Source of the DNA: Bugula neritina | Lineage: Eukaryota; Bryozoa; Gymnolaemata; Cheilostomatida; Bugulidae | NCBI GenBank assembly: GCA_964035545.1 | Contig: OZ037766.1 | Coordinates: 12,533,722 to 12,597,721 of the forward strand | Direction: 5' to 3' | Length of the DNA stretch: 64,000 nt | Shown here: positions 1 through 13,802 of the stretch, one piece after another | Layout of the letters: each line of letters begins with the position of its first letter | How positions within the stretch are numbered: position 1 is the first letter of the stretch | Made by a program: the position numbers and the translations under genes | The notes under the pieces: model-generated | The model's database searches: none | What the model was told of the DNA's origin: nothing | Seen by the model: only the letters and a program-made list of their open reading frames with translations

Positions 1-1440
1 TGAAAAAATATTTTGGTAATAAGTATTTATTAAAAGTAATGTATATTATTAATGTATTACTGTTTTTTGCCCCATAAAATTTATAAAAAGTGGGCTATTA
101 TTCCAGATACTTTATAGTAGCTATTATAGCTATAATTGGCATAATTTATATTAGCTATTTATAGTTATATATATACATTATTATGGTACCAAAATAAAAA
201 ATAGCGTCTAACTGGGAAGTGTCTATCTGGGATGAAACCACACAAAACCCTGGTTTTCAGTCAAATCAGTTGAAGTATAAGAAGTATTTGAAAATGCCTA
301 ACTCTTTTACTTTGAGACAACTACCCACACCCTAACTCCAATAGCATGTGTTCTCTAATTGTTTTTATAAATTCTGGTTTTGGGTGTAGATGAGAATTCT
401 ACAACGAATGTAACTTTTTCGTTATACTTATAATGTAGGCTTTTCAAACTTCTCCACAATTGCACGAGCTATAAGTGCAGTAATGGAAAGGTTGTAGATT
501 GAAAATTTAGCAAAGGAAGTGATATTCTCTTGAAAATTTTAACCTCGCCATCATAAATGTATTAAGAAAATTAAAGAACTTACCTTTCACAATAATATAA
601 TATTACCAGCATGCATAATGGTGAGCAGGTTTATAAAAATAAGAAAAACCAAACAGAGGTATTTTATCACATTTCTTTTAACCTAATCAGTAGGCAAATA
701 AATGTTGCAGCCTATACAGGTTTTTGCATGGTACAGTAGGAATAGAGTCAGTGGATTGTCTGCACTTTCTTCATCTACTCTGGCTGAACAACATGTAGCG
801 TTGACATTGAGACTATAGCTGCTGAAACTTGCATACAGCATAGAGTTTTAATGGAACTATAGAAAGTACACAGGTGTAAACCTATAATGGCTTATTAGTA
901 ATTACAATAAATATACTTGTTACAAGGTAAGTTGTAAAAGCAAAATGAAACCCAGATATACAATGTTGTGGCAGCAATATAGCAGTAGCATCAACTGCAG
1001 TAAAAGTAGTAGTAACATAAGCAGTGGTAATAGTAGTAGCAGTAGCACCAGCACATGGTAAACATCTTGAAATACTTGAAATAGCTTTTTGAAGTGAGTG
1101 ATTGTTTTCAAATGGGTATTTTGTTGAAATGAATTGTTTTACAAATAAAAATTTTCAAGTCCTCTCAACTGCATATTAAGCATTTCTTGGTTCTCTGCTT
1201 TGGTTGAGAAATGAGCAGCTGATAATAATAATGCTATTTGGCTTTAATCGTAACTGCCATTTTTCCCATCTACGTGAGTTAATTGTTCACCACAGCACTA
1301 GCTAAGGGTAAAATTGCAGTGGAGCTCAGCTTACAAACATTTAGGATCTATTGTAATGGCCAGCGGAAGTATAACCCTCTGTGTCCCCTGCTAAACATGA
1401 TGCGATAGTTTATGGCCAGGAACGTTTCAGCATGCGGCAG
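1..1440. other. Intergenic, no gene seen
   Basis: AT-rich sequence with only short incidental ORFs. A degenerate AGT/AGC trinucleotide patch lies around 975-1055. The 63-aa leucine-rich ORF on the minus strand here is that trinucleotide patch translated and has no other support. Confidence 0.6.
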
Positions 1441-1484
1441 CGCAGTCAGCTAAGGCGGTCAGGATGGCGTGATATTAATGCCAA

Positions 1485-1560
1485 CCAATCAGGGGCGAGC
1501 TCTAATGTATAAACTGCACCTTCCGGCGTCCACTGACGCACTCGGACTGTACTAGCAACT
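1485..1560 (+). promoter_or_regulatory. Putative core promoter (CCAAT, TATA, ETS-like)
   Basis: CCAATCAG at 1485-1492 is followed by TATAAA at 1508-1513 and an ETS-type TTCCGG at 1521-1526, in a local GC-rich stretch. Spacing between CCAAT and TATA is short but plausible. The nearest downstream gene is the bZIP gene starting at 2294, so this may drive a long 5' leader or a non-coding first exon of that gene. This is inference from motif clustering; no transcript data are available. Confidence 0.45.
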
Positions 1561-2293
1561 AGCAGGATAACTCATGTAATTACTTGGACTCTTGTATACT
1601 CTTTTTTTGACTGATGTACATTATTTTTACTCGCATGTTGTTTACTTACATATAATTCTCATGTTACTGATCAACTTGTTCGGTTCCCTATATAGCACAC
1701 AACAAGACCCACTAACTAGTAGTGCAAAAAACTACAACACTATTGCAATTTCTATCTTTTATAGTTACATTTTTGCGTGTCTTTATTCTGTTTTTGTTAA
1801 TATTCAATTGCTGCGGGAAATGCACACCACATAGAAGTTTAAATAACGTGTTTTTCTATAAGCTAACCTATACTATCATTCTCAAAATTATCTCCGTTCG
1901 CTCACTACATTTAGACAAAGAGTTATCGTCTCTCTACGACGCTATTGGCGAAAACTTTACGCCCTCGCGCGTTTACCGAGATATTACCACGCAGCAATGG
2001 AAAGTTCCAGTTCAATTTACTTATTGGAATTTCCATTTTCCTATATAGTATGATAATATAATAGGCGTATATAATTATATCTCCGCGCGCAAAGGCTAGT
2101 ACTAGTAGCAATGAGTAATAGTTTTTACTGGGATTTTTACAAGTCATCAGCACAAATCATTTACGCAAGTTCTACTAAATGTAATAGTTAAGTCAAAGAT
2201 TAACCAATTTCATTTTTCAAGTGTGTGGTTTCTCTCAAAGTCAAACTTACAGCGTTTGTCTTTGAGTTTCGAAAAGACGTAAATTAAAAATAA

Positions 2294-3502
2294 ATGGCTA
2301 GTACTAGCACAACCACTAGGCCAGCGACAATTGCTAGTACTAGTAGTACTAGTAGTAGCCGTTCGATCAATCGTCGTGGAACAGCAACAAGCACAAAAAG
2401 CAAGCTGAGTAAGAATACTAACAGTAACAGTGACAACAACATTAAACGTCTAAGAGTAAGTTATAAGCTCGTAGAACCAGACCTAGATTTAGAAACTGAA
2501 GTCGTGGATCATAATCGTACTCGTAGCGGTAGTGATACTCATACTGATATCAAGTTTCGTAATCTTCCTCCTACTCCTAATCAAAGTGAATGTGATGATC
2601 ACAATCATAGTGATACGTCTCTTTGTAAAAAGTATAGAAGTGAATCTATGGATTCAGAGCTTGACTCTCAGCAGTTACAAATAGTATTACCAGACGAAGA
2701 TCAAAATGAAAATGTATATCAAGATGATCGTCGAACACAGCTTGAAGTACAATCAGAATCTGGGCATGGTGATGGTTCTGAAATAGATCACCCTTATGAT
2801 TCTGGGTATGATCCAAAACCGTTGACATTTGATAGCTCATCATCTGAAGACATGATGCCCAATGAATATGAGGAGGATGATGAAGGAAGTACTAGTAGCG
2901 CCAAAGCTAAAAAAAGATTGAAAAGAAGCAGTGGCAAAGGTTTTAAAGGTGGAAATAGTGATGAACAGGGCGAAGAACAAGATGAAAGGGCCGAAAAAAA
3001 TAGACTCAGTGCCAAAGAGTGCCGTATTCGTAAAAAACTTAGATACCAGTATTTAACAGAGTTGATAGCTCACAGTGAAGATGCAGTTTTCAAATTACGG
3101 AATGAATTGCAAGAGGTTTGTTCAATTTCTGTACATAAACGTGTTTTCTAATTTTATTCTTTAGTAGGGACATGCTAAGACATCTTTGAGTAATCTAGAG
3201 TGATATTTGCTATGGCTATAATTCACTGCTGTTGGTGTAGCTTTTGTATACTTTGCATTGCACATAGTTAGTATCACTTAAGTGTAGATACCCGTTTTTT
3301 AATTTCTTTCTTTGCATATAGGCACTGGTTAAATTGCTTTTACTCTTTGCCGTGTTGTTTTATCTTCGCACACTATATGTTTACTTAATAACTGAGGAAA
3401 TGTAATTGCATGTGTGTTTATCCTTTTCACTCAATCCTGTTGCAGCTTGAGAAACAGTGTACAGAAATAGATAGACGGAATATGGAATCTGTAGATGATT
3501 AA
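2294..3502 (+). CDS. CREBL2: CREBL2/REPTOR-BP-like bZIP transcription factor
   Basis: Two coding exons are inferred: 2294-3115 and 3446-3502. The donor is GAG|GTTTGT, the acceptor TGTTGCAG|CTT, phase 0, giving 292 aa. Residues 1-232 are Ser/Thr-, Asp/Glu-rich and look disordered. The bZIP starts near residue 233: a basic region with the core NRLSAKECRIRKKLRYQYL, then a short zipper with leucines continuing across the splice junction into exon 2. The spacing and the KKLRYQYL signature are characteristic of CREBL2, which in vertebrates is about 120 aa and acts as a nuclear CREB-family partner in metabolic gene control (REPTOR-BP in flies). This protein is more than twice that length because of its N-terminal region. 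Reading through the donor would give a 285-aa form ending in intron sequence. Family assignment is firm; strict orthology is inferred. Confidence 0.85.
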
Positions 3503-6500
3503 CACCAACTAATATTATCACACAAGGTTCAATCATATAGTAACACAAGACTTTATTAGCTTGTTGAAGAGTACAAAAATTTGATATTTCAACTAGTGGG
3601 AACTATGGCAAATCAAAAACTGGACTAGGGATTATGAAAAAATAATATTGAAACTATGTTATATTTGTAAACCTGACTGCAGTGTAGGCTTTTTTGGAAA
3701 ACTCCTAGTAATTAAATGCCCGTAATTTTTATTGTTCTACTAACTAGCCATATTTCTTAACAACTGAAATATAAGTTAGAATGTGGGGAGTCACGCCAAC
3801 TTTAAATACTTGTTTTGTTATTTCAAGGTTTTTTAATTGCATTTCTATAAATGAGCCTAAGTCATTGGTTATCATTTTTTGGAAAGCAAAATATATATGG
3901 GGCATGCAGTTTAACTCTTTTGCTATACAGAATGCTATTGTCATTTTATGAAGTACCACTCTTCTTATCATGGAGCAGTATATTTCAGTCTGTAGTTTGT
4001 AGTTTGAAATACTATTTTAACTTCCATTTTGTAGCTATTTTCAATAAATAGTATCAGTTTATGATTACGAAGGCCAGTTTCTCTTCAAGTCCATTATTAG
4101 GCTAATCATTAGCTATTTGTGTTCATTGCATTTATATAATATTTTGGGTTAGTTTATACCTTATTGGTGAAAGCTCTTTTTATGTTATTGAGATAATAAA
4201 CACGTTCATCTTTCTTAAAGTTAAATTTTTATTTTCATTCTCTTTTGGTACCAGCAGTAGTAGTTCACAGATTGCTATTAGTAATAACTCAATGCCAATC
4301 GAAAAAAAATTGCTATAATTTTTACATTCAATGTTGTTATGATCTATTTCCATTCTTCCCATCCTTTGCAATAGCAAAAAGTAAACTATAATTTATAGCA
4401 TTGTCATAATTACTTGTAAAAGTTCACACGTTATATATTGAAATGATAATATTTCATCAAAATCCTCCAATAATTTCAATAGGTTTTGACTTATGCAGTC
4501 ATGCCTGTGATGTAGCATCTAAAACATACTGGCTTGCACATTATCTTTTTACAACTGACCACATTGAGTTTTGTATCAAGGAGGTAACATACTTTGATTT
4601 CTTTTTTTTTATATTGATAAGACCAACTCATTCAGAAATGAGCTTTAACTTCAATAATTTTAATGAAATTTAAGGAGTTTTCAGCCATTAAACTGTATAT
4701 TCTCTTAATTTCTCTAAAACTTAAATTTCTGCCCTATTAGTCCCATTTTTATTGCTGTCTTTTTGCATTACATCAAAATTACTTTGATGCTTCTTCAACC
4801 TCACTGAAACTAAAAGGTAACTTCTAATGCTTAGGATGTGACTTAGAAAATGCAATTGCCATTTATATTAAGTATTGAATACAGTACTCACGAAAGTAAA
4901 AAATGTAGCTAGTAGCATTTGAAGTTGTCTAATCATTTGATATATAGATATTGAATTCTATGCACCCATGCAAATGAAAATCCCAAAAACTGCAACTCAA
5001 TGGTGACCAAAAGGTTTACATGTTGACATTAACAACTGTTGCCTTACAGTACGTATCTAACATAGATTATAAACAAAAAGTTTCCTTTTTAGATACAACA
5101 CGTATTTGAATAGCACAAGCCATACCAACCATGGGAAATTTTTGCTAGTTCCTTATTTACAATGAGATATTTGCAATATTTACAATAAGATTGATCTTAA
5201 CGTGTAACTGCTTTATTATGCTGTGAAGCATTGCACTATATGTATTTGCGCAGTATTAGTATTATTTGAGATGTTGGAGATTGTATGAAATCATTTTTGT
5301 GGTCAAAATTCTTAAGAGAAAGTCAGCCACTACTTGAAGTTATAAAAAAGTTGACTTGATTGACAAAAAACTGCTGTAAATTAAAGTCATTTTTATTTAG
5401 AAGGCTATGAGCAATAAATGTTGCATAATATGTCAAGTGCAACAAATAGATATAATTTTGAAATGCATAAATAAATGGGGATATTATCAATTCCAATATA
5501 GGCACAAGTTGTCAATAGTAACTAAAGTGTTGGAAAAATTGTATGCAGGCAGTTTATTTGAATTAGCTTGCCTAATTTCACTCTTCTGTTTGCACCACTA
5601 TTCAAATAAAGCTTTGAGATATAGTTAGTTGAAGCTAGCTGATGGCAGGTAATGTTTTCATAGCACATTATGGAGTTATCTACCCTTAACTTGTGTAAAT
5701 AACTCTGGATTTTGTCCTTTCTACAAGGTTTGGCCTTTGTCAAAATTGAGATTATAAATATTACAAGGAATTTAAGTGGTGCAAGGACAACGAGTTCATT
5801 ACACTTATCGCCAATTAGAGATCATGGCAAACAAGGACTCAATCAAAAGTTCTGGAACTTGCTTGAGAGAAAATTTGAAGCTCTTGGTCTAAATTACCAT
5901 TGTAAAGGCTTGAACAGTTCAGTTTTTTTTTACTAATTTAGCAATTTAAGTTTTCTTTACCACCAAAGCATACATATACTTTCAGCATATTGTATATTGT
6001 TTGAAAACAACTTCTAAAATTTTTAAACAGCATTATGTAGTTTAGAATGCTAATGGTGCTGCATACTTCAATACAAATTAGATTATGATTGCTTCAATTA
6101 TTTAGTAATGAACTTTGACTGTATTTGAATAATTTTGATATATTTATGAAATCGAGCTGGCAAAGTAAAAAATAAAACATGACAACGGTGGTTGGAGATC
6201 TGATTAATATCTGAAAATAATTTATATACAAACTAAGTTTTCTATTAATAATGGATGAAGTATTCTGTGCAAGCAATGACTAGAAGAAATAAAAGATAAT
6301 GGTTTTAATTATTCAAAAATTTATTGGCCAATACAGATACTATAGAATTCTTATTTATTTTGAGAAAAAATTTTCTCTTCAATTAGCATTAATTTTCAAT
6401 CATTATTTATATAAGTTTTTATTTGTATTTAATATTTTCTTTAGAAATAGTCATGAAAGCTTTATTACTAGAACAAATAGCAAATATAAATGTTGTGTAT

Positions 6501-6590
6501 AACAGTATAATATGTTGTATTATACACACATTTCTTTCTCGTGCAATGCTTTGTAGTAAATGTTATTTTCACTGATATTCTGTGATACTA
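3503..6590. other. Intergenic, no supported gene
   Basis: AT-rich. Short ORFs on both strands lack family motifs or splice context. An open stretch at about 5712-5936 (+) has protein-like composition but no recognisable domain and no paired exons, so it is not called. Confidence 0.55.
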
Positions 6591-6597
6591 TGTGAAC

Positions 6598-7612
6598 AGA
6601 GTTCACGTTGGTCCTTGTAGAAAGGAATGCCGTTTCTTCATATAAGTGTGAAACATGCAATCAGCACGAAGTAACTAGGATGTTACTTCAAAGAGGTGCG
6701 AAGACTGATATGCAGGATAAAAATAGATTAAAATGTAAAGATTTATTTATATGATTACTTGTGTTTGCAGAATGATTACACACCATTGCATGGACATAGA
6801 ATGGATATCACCACAGCCTTGATCGAGTATGAGGTGCGAGCAAGAAATGGATTCACACCCTTACATGTTGCGGCTAGAGAGGGACACAACGACATGGTGT
6901 CACTATTGTTGAGAAATGGAGCAAATATTGCAACAAATCTGTCATAGTAATACTATTGCTTGATAAGTATAATGCCTCGAGCCTCTCACTACAAAGCTAA
7001 AGAATTGGAGTTACTCTGCTAAAATTGTGATAGCCAAGCAACATCACATATTATATAAATTCAGGTCAGCTCACTGTGTTGTACCTTCTTTAATTCATTT
7101 TTGATGACAGATCTACCAAAGTGAGTGAGGACTTGGTTTACTATTTTAGAAATGGGTTGCAGACTTGCAGTGTACTTTAACTTTTGGTTTCATCATCATT
7201 GCTAAGAGAATCTGTTACAGCATATGGTGCTGATATTCAGGCTGCAAATAAGAGCAGCTGTACTCTGTTACACACTGCAGCTAAAGAAGGAAACGAACAA
7301 GTGATAAGTTTACTTCTCGATCATTCAGGACCACTTGATTATGTCACCAAGGCAGCAGTTTAGTGCATTCAGTGTCTAAATTTACTGTCTATTATGTTCA
7401 ACATGCATGCTTGATGATGAAGTATCTTGCAAAATAGTTTCTTGAACTCCTGCATTATGTATTACAGTGTGGAAACAGTTCATGCTGGTGGTTGCCGAAG
7501 GGACAACTCTCCTTCATACAAGTGCTAAATATGGTCAGCACGGAGTGACGAGGCTGTTGTTACAAAATAGCGCCATGCATGATATCCAGGATGCAGATAG
7601 ATGAAGAACGTG
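6598..7612 (+). pseudogene. Decayed ankyrin-repeat locus
   Basis: At least four ankyrin-like units lie in different frames separated by stops. Unit 6620-6740 has a repeat C-half (VTRMLLQRGAKTDMQDKNR). Unit 6759-6945 has FTPLHVAAREGHNDMVSLLL. Unit 7215-7360 has TLLHTAAKEGNEQVISLLL. Unit 7495-7605 has TTLLHTSAKYGQHGVTRLLL and ends in TGA. The first and last units are related at DNA level, suggesting descent from an array of exons or a tandem duplication. No continuous reading frame or convincing set of donors and acceptors joins them. A highly interrupted live gene with missed introns is the alternative. Confidence 0.65.
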
Positions 7613-7619
7613 GAGCTGG

Positions 7620-8830
7620 TATTTCTAGAGTTATCACTCTGAACTTGCATTAGTGTCACTGTTTTCTTGAGAAGATGAGACAGTCGTATTTAAAAAAGGT
7701 GAGACAAGTGAAATTAACGGTATTAAACTTTGCTAAGAAACAGTCTATCATTTATAGTGAGTAGAATGCAGTATATATAGTCTGAGCTCCCATTTTATGT
7801 TGCATTTTTATCTTTCATTGTTCTGGGTAAGTAGGCTAGAATAACTCCAAACAGACCTGAGAATAAAGGCAAACTATTTTAAAATTACAACATGTACATA
7901 ATATGTACATTTAAAAAATTTGAACTTAAAAGTAAATAAGAATGCTTAATAAATCACCTTACAAGGAATAAATTTTTTAATTTGTATTTCTTTTTTGAGA
8001 ACTTTTGACCAACGTTGTAAATAAACTTATGTAGCCATAAAAAAGCTGTATTAGAATATTTTTCTACTTCAAGGAATAATAAAGATACATAATTTGTATT
8101 CAACGCTTCTTCAATAACGCAATATAATTGAATGGCCATTTGAGCTGAAAGTATTTTAGAAAAACATATTATTTCTGCACAAATTTTGCCAAGCAATAGT
8201 TATTATACTAATTTACTAAAAGCAATAGAAACAAATTTAAAGTCAAAACTATAATCTGTTTGAAAACTTTAAGATTTATTATAATAATATAGTTTTTCTT
8301 AACTTCAATCTACTACAAAGATGGTATATAATTATTATAATTTATATGTATATAAATAATAGACTGATGAAATTTAGGAAATGTAGACTACCTATAAAGA
8401 ATTTAACTTATTGTGTCAGGAAAATAATACTTTTGAATGACACATCAGTTTCAGTTTTAGAACCTTACCTTTAGAGTTTATGAAAATATTTGAGCCAACT
8501 GTTGTAAATTTGCTTCAGTGGAAGCTTCAAAATTTTGAATTGTAATGGACTTAAGCATTACTTAATGTAATTAGTTACTCATGGCAGAACGTAAATATTT
8601 CCTGTTTCAGTTTAATATGATAATAAGAGAAGAGCAAACCTAAAGTTTTGCAAACTTCAAAGCTGTTTTCATTTTACAATAGGTTGTTTCCAGAACAATA
8701 AAGTTTAAAATACTTACGAAGATCAGCCAAAATACTAAGAAAACTGTTTACAAGAACACATAATATGTATAGCTTGCTGAACGGAAACTTCAATTTTCTT
8801 AAAGCTTATGCAGAACTAACAAAGCAAGAC
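7620..8830. other. Intergenic, nothing recognised
   Basis: AT-rich sequence without motif-bearing ORFs, RNA genes or clear repeats. Confidence 0.55.
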
Positions 8831-8832
8831 AG

Positions 8833-8835
<3 letters not shown>

Positions 8836-8871
<36 letters not shown>
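8836..8871. repeat. (TA)n microsatellite
   Basis: Uninterrupted alternating AT directly upstream of the GA repeat region. Confidence 0.9.
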
Positions 8872-8873
<2 letters not shown>

Positions 8874-8962
8874 TGCACACAAGAACTTGAGTAAGGCTAG
8901 GGCCACACGGTGCGTAATTTCGCATGCGAAAATTGAAATCACAAGTAGCAAAGGTGTCCACT

Positions 8963-9262
<300 letters not shown>

Positions 9263-9735
9263 TTCTATGACTAAAATCAAAGCTGAAGATGTCAGCAAGA
9301 GCTGCAATCAAGGTAATCTTATATATCTACAGACTACATATAGAAAGTCAGCTAATTTACTAATGGCAGTGAATTGGTTGACACTATAGGCCTACAACTC
9401 TACAACTGTCATTATTTGTGCTGTTTTGCTTTTAGTAACATTGTCAAAGTAATTGAATGATAAAAATTAAATTCGAAGTTTGAAAGGCTTAGTAAGCTTT
9501 AGGAACACCACACCAGCACTTTTATTGTGATAAATCATAATATTATAATACTAACGATAGCTATGGGCAAATTTGGTTTAGTATTACCAAACTATACAAG
9601 TACAAACTCGCTTAAAACATTCAAACAGCATTAGCTATTATAGACATTAAATGTATATATGGGTATAGATTATAATTTATAAGACAAATTGTTTTACAAA
9701 TAGACAGCAAAAGTTTAAATAGATTAATTGTTGAA

Positions 9736-10725
9736 CTAATTAGTGTCTACCGGTCGAACTACTCTGTGAGCGCAAGTAGGTCTTCTTAAAATACGTTTTA
9801 CATGGTTAACATAATTTGGATGAAAATAAATAAACATAAAAATGTTCTCAACACCATACATTGAAAGCAAAATTTGAACTGCTGTTTCTACAGCAATGAT
9901 AATTGATGTGGATAAAAATTTAACGCTATGACAAATCAGAATTATAATAACAAACAAGAGGTTTACTTGGTAAACTATGAAACACCAAATAATATATTTA
10001 CTGGCCGATATAATAAGTTTATCTTCAGACAAATTTCTTTGGGTCATTATTTTCAATTCTTTCCATACTTTGACAAGCATTGCTGATATTATTTGCGAGA
10101 GAATGATATTTTGAATTCCAAATGAAATATACACTACATTGTATTCTAGAGTTTTATGCACCATTTGAGTTGCCAGGGGTGTCCAGCAAAACTTTATTTC
10201 TGGTATCATGATATGTGCAAGTGAGCTCAGCAATCCTAAGAAATATATCAGTACTGATACAGACTTTATATTCCTTATAAAGAAGTGTGTGCTATACTCG
10301 TATGGCTTACACACTCCAATATACTTCTCAAAGCTTGAAACGAAAAATGCCAAGAATCTGAGGCAAGCCGCACATCCTATTGCTGCTAGTGCAAGCTTTG
10401 ACATCCAATAACTTGTTGGTCTAGGAAGCTGTAAAATAGCTTCTCTGGTCTCACAATTGTAAAATGCAATACTTGAAATGCTGTATAAAACATCAGAGAC
10501 ACCCAAGTTCATCAGAATCCAAAAGTAGTTGGCTTTAATCTCTTTTATCTGAGATAGTACAAGGAGATGCAGAATGTTGATAATTATGGATAGGCAGTTT
10601 ACCCCATCCGCAATCTTTGCAAATGGGTCGTAGCATTGACTAGTGTCATTGTAACAGGGTAATATTTCTGTATACGACAATCTGTAGTTTTCCATAGTCA
10701 TAAATATAACTGATTTGACATGCAT
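9736..10725 (-). CDS. Single-exon rhodopsin-like G-protein-coupled receptor
   Basis: 329 aa with seven hydrophobic segments at about 37-58, 67-89, 108-132, 153-174, 196-219, 241-265 and 275-300. TM2 carries the class-A-like LGVSD (D78). The DRY position at the end of TM3 reads EKY (133-135). TM7 lacks a clean NPxxY, having ENIFMFIY. A basic cytoplasmic helix, NHVKRILRRP, follows TM7. N26 is in an N-D-T glycosylation sequon in the short extracellular N-terminus. C91 and C180 are candidates for the extracellular disulfide. Start codons at residues 1, 9 and 11 are all possible; Met11 gives a more typical N-terminus. The ligand cannot be inferred. An intronless ORF flanked by repeats is common for lineage-expanded receptors. 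Confidence 0.8.
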   Translation of the reverse strand: MHVKSVIFMTMENYRLSYTEILPCYNDTSQCYDPFAKIADGVNCLSIIINILHLLVLSQIKEIKANYFWILMNLGVSDVLYSISSIAFYNCETREAILQLPRPTSYWMSKLALAAIGCAACLRFLAFFVSSFEKYIGVCKPYEYSTHFFIRNIKSVSVLIYFLGLLSSLAHIMIPEIKFCWTPLATQMVHKTLEYNVVYISFGIQNIILSQIISAMLVKVWKELKIMTQRNLSEDKLIISASKYIIWCFIVYQVNLLFVIIILICHSVKFLSTSIIIAVETAVQILLSMYGVENIFMFIYFHPNYVNHVKRILRRPTCAHRVVRPVDTN

Positions 10726-10760
10726 AAGTGTCTACTATACCACCCATGGACAGAGTAGAG

Positions 10761-11236
10761 CAGAGATTATAGGGGGGGGAGGGGGTGAGGAGTATTATAT
10801 TGGATTTACATGGTTAGGAATGTCTTTGTCTTCAGATGTAAATATATCACTTGTTTTGTCTTTTGCCTTTTCTTGTTTCTGTAAGTAAAATACGAAAGTT
10901 TACCACTTAAGGAAAAACTGTATGACACGTTCAGATGTAAAATGTGTTTAGTGATGTACCTGCATGCATCAATGTATTACTGAGATTTTCACTTCAAGCA
11001 GAGATTATAGGGGGGGGAGGGGGTGAGGAGTATTATATTGGATTTACATGGTTAGGAATGTCTTTGTCTTCAGATGTAAATATATCACTTGTTTTGTCTT
11101 TTGCCTTTTCTTGTTTCTGTAAGTAAAATACGAAAGTTTACCACTTAAGGAAAAACTGTATGACACGTTCAGATGTAAAATGTGTTTAGTGATGTACCTG
11201 CATGCATCAATGTATTACTGAGATTTTCACTTCATG
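10761..11236. repeat. Tandem duplication of a 238-bp unit
   Basis: Two nearly identical copies (10761-10998 and 10999-11236), each beginning CAGAGATTATAGGGG. They are followed by two copies of a 28-bp unit (from 11236 and 11264) that leads into the AC repeat. Confidence 0.92.
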
Positions 11237-11303
11237 CAGTTTCAGTCAGCTGCATATGGCTATGCAGTTTCAGTCAGCTGCATATGGCTATAGTTTATAT
11301 ATG

Positions 11304-12546
<1,243 letters not shown>

Positions 12547-12618
12547 GTACACACACATATGTACACATATGTACAGGCAGATACATCTAGATATATATTC
12601 ATATTATAAAATGACAAC

Positions 12619-13078
12619 ACTAATGTTGCCTTTACTTTTACATATAGTATGTTAAGAAAACCATTTTTTTTAATTACTTATATAGGCAGGGTGCATGGCC
12701 TCATTTATATAATGTGTTTCCATTTCTATGAAAACACTATAAAGCATAAGACAGCACATGTTTATATCACACTAATGTTGCCTTTACTTTTACATATAGT
12801 ATGCTAAGAAAACCAATTTTTTTTAATTACTTATATAGGCAGGGTGCATGGCCTCATTTATATAATGTGTTTCCATTTCTATGAAAACACTATAAAGCAT
12901 AAGACAGCACATGTTTATATCACACTAATGTTGCCTTTACTTTTACATATTATAGTATGCTAAGAAAACCAATTTTTTTTAATTACTTATATAGGCAGGG
13001 TGCATAGCCTCATTTATATAATGTGTTTCCATTTCTATGAAAACACTATAAAGCATAAGACAGCACATGGTTATATCA
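12619..13078. repeat. Tandem repeat, three copies of a ~152-bp unit
   Basis: The segment starting TAATGTTGCCTTTAC recurs at 12621, 12773 and 12926, each ending near ACAGCACATG(T/G)TTATATCAC. Copies differ at only a few positions, so the duplication is recent. Confidence 0.92.
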
Positions 13079-13393
13079 CGTTTGTCTTGTTAGTAACCAG
13101 TGGCAAACATACAGTTCATTCACTGAAAGTCATAATGATGATATAAAAGGTTTTGTCAATAAATTGTAACTGCAGTGTTTAATGATGTATATTTTTGGGC
13201 AGCTTACAAAGTTTAACCATACTAATACATTATTTATATAATAGATGCTAACCAACAATTTAAAATTATTAATTGATTAAAGCCGCAGCCACTAAAAGAT
13301 AATTGGGGTAGTGGGTCATTTTACTTAACTTAGTACACACTCGAAATCTCCAGTTTTAGCTATTTTTCCCAATTTAGCTGCTAATAATATAAA

Positions 13394-13740
13394 GATGGGT
13401 TTTTGCCTAAAACTAAATAGTCAAGGTTAGTTTTGATTCTGCTTAATTTCCAATGCATTTTTCTAATTATATATAATATACATGGTATATTTAGGTGCTG
13501 ATTCTCATTATGCTTAACAGAAAAGGCTAGCAGGGGATTCCCTAACATTAAAGCGCACGTCATTGTCATATGCACTTGATAATATAAATTTGCAACCATT
13601 ACGAAAAAACCTAGCAGTCTGAAAATCCAAATTAGCTAAATAATTAGAAAAATGCATTGGAAATTAAGCAGAATCAAAACTAACCTTGACTATTTAGTTG
13701 TATTTATTGATATGCTATTAGTTTTAGGCAAAAACCCATA
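13394..13740. repeat. Long inverted repeat (hairpin-forming)
   Basis: The left arm (about 13394-13470) is the reverse complement of the right arm (about 13640-13740) over roughly 75 bp. The cores are GTCAAGGTTAGTTTTG and CAAAACTAACCTTGAC. The right arm carries an extra insertion of about 20 bp. A shorter inverted pair (CTAACATTAAAG near 13542 and CTTTAATGTTAG near 13770) lies nearby. It may be a MITE or foldback element; no target duplication was identified. Confidence 0.75.
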
Positions 13741-13802
13741 TAGTGAAATTCAATGGATTTTGAGCAAACTTTAATGTTAGGTCATAATTTGCGTAGATGT
13801 AA

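Noticed and set aside
1722-2153. Overlapping 70-110-aa ORFs upstream of the bZIP gene
   Set aside because: No conserved motif; more likely 5' leader or intergenic sequence.
5712-5936. 74-aa ORF with protein-like composition
   Set aside because: No recognisable family, no neighbouring exons and an AT-rich context; insufficient support.
12619-13078. Possible CRISPR-like array
   Set aside because: Units are contiguous 152-bp tandem copies without spacers, and the genome is animal.
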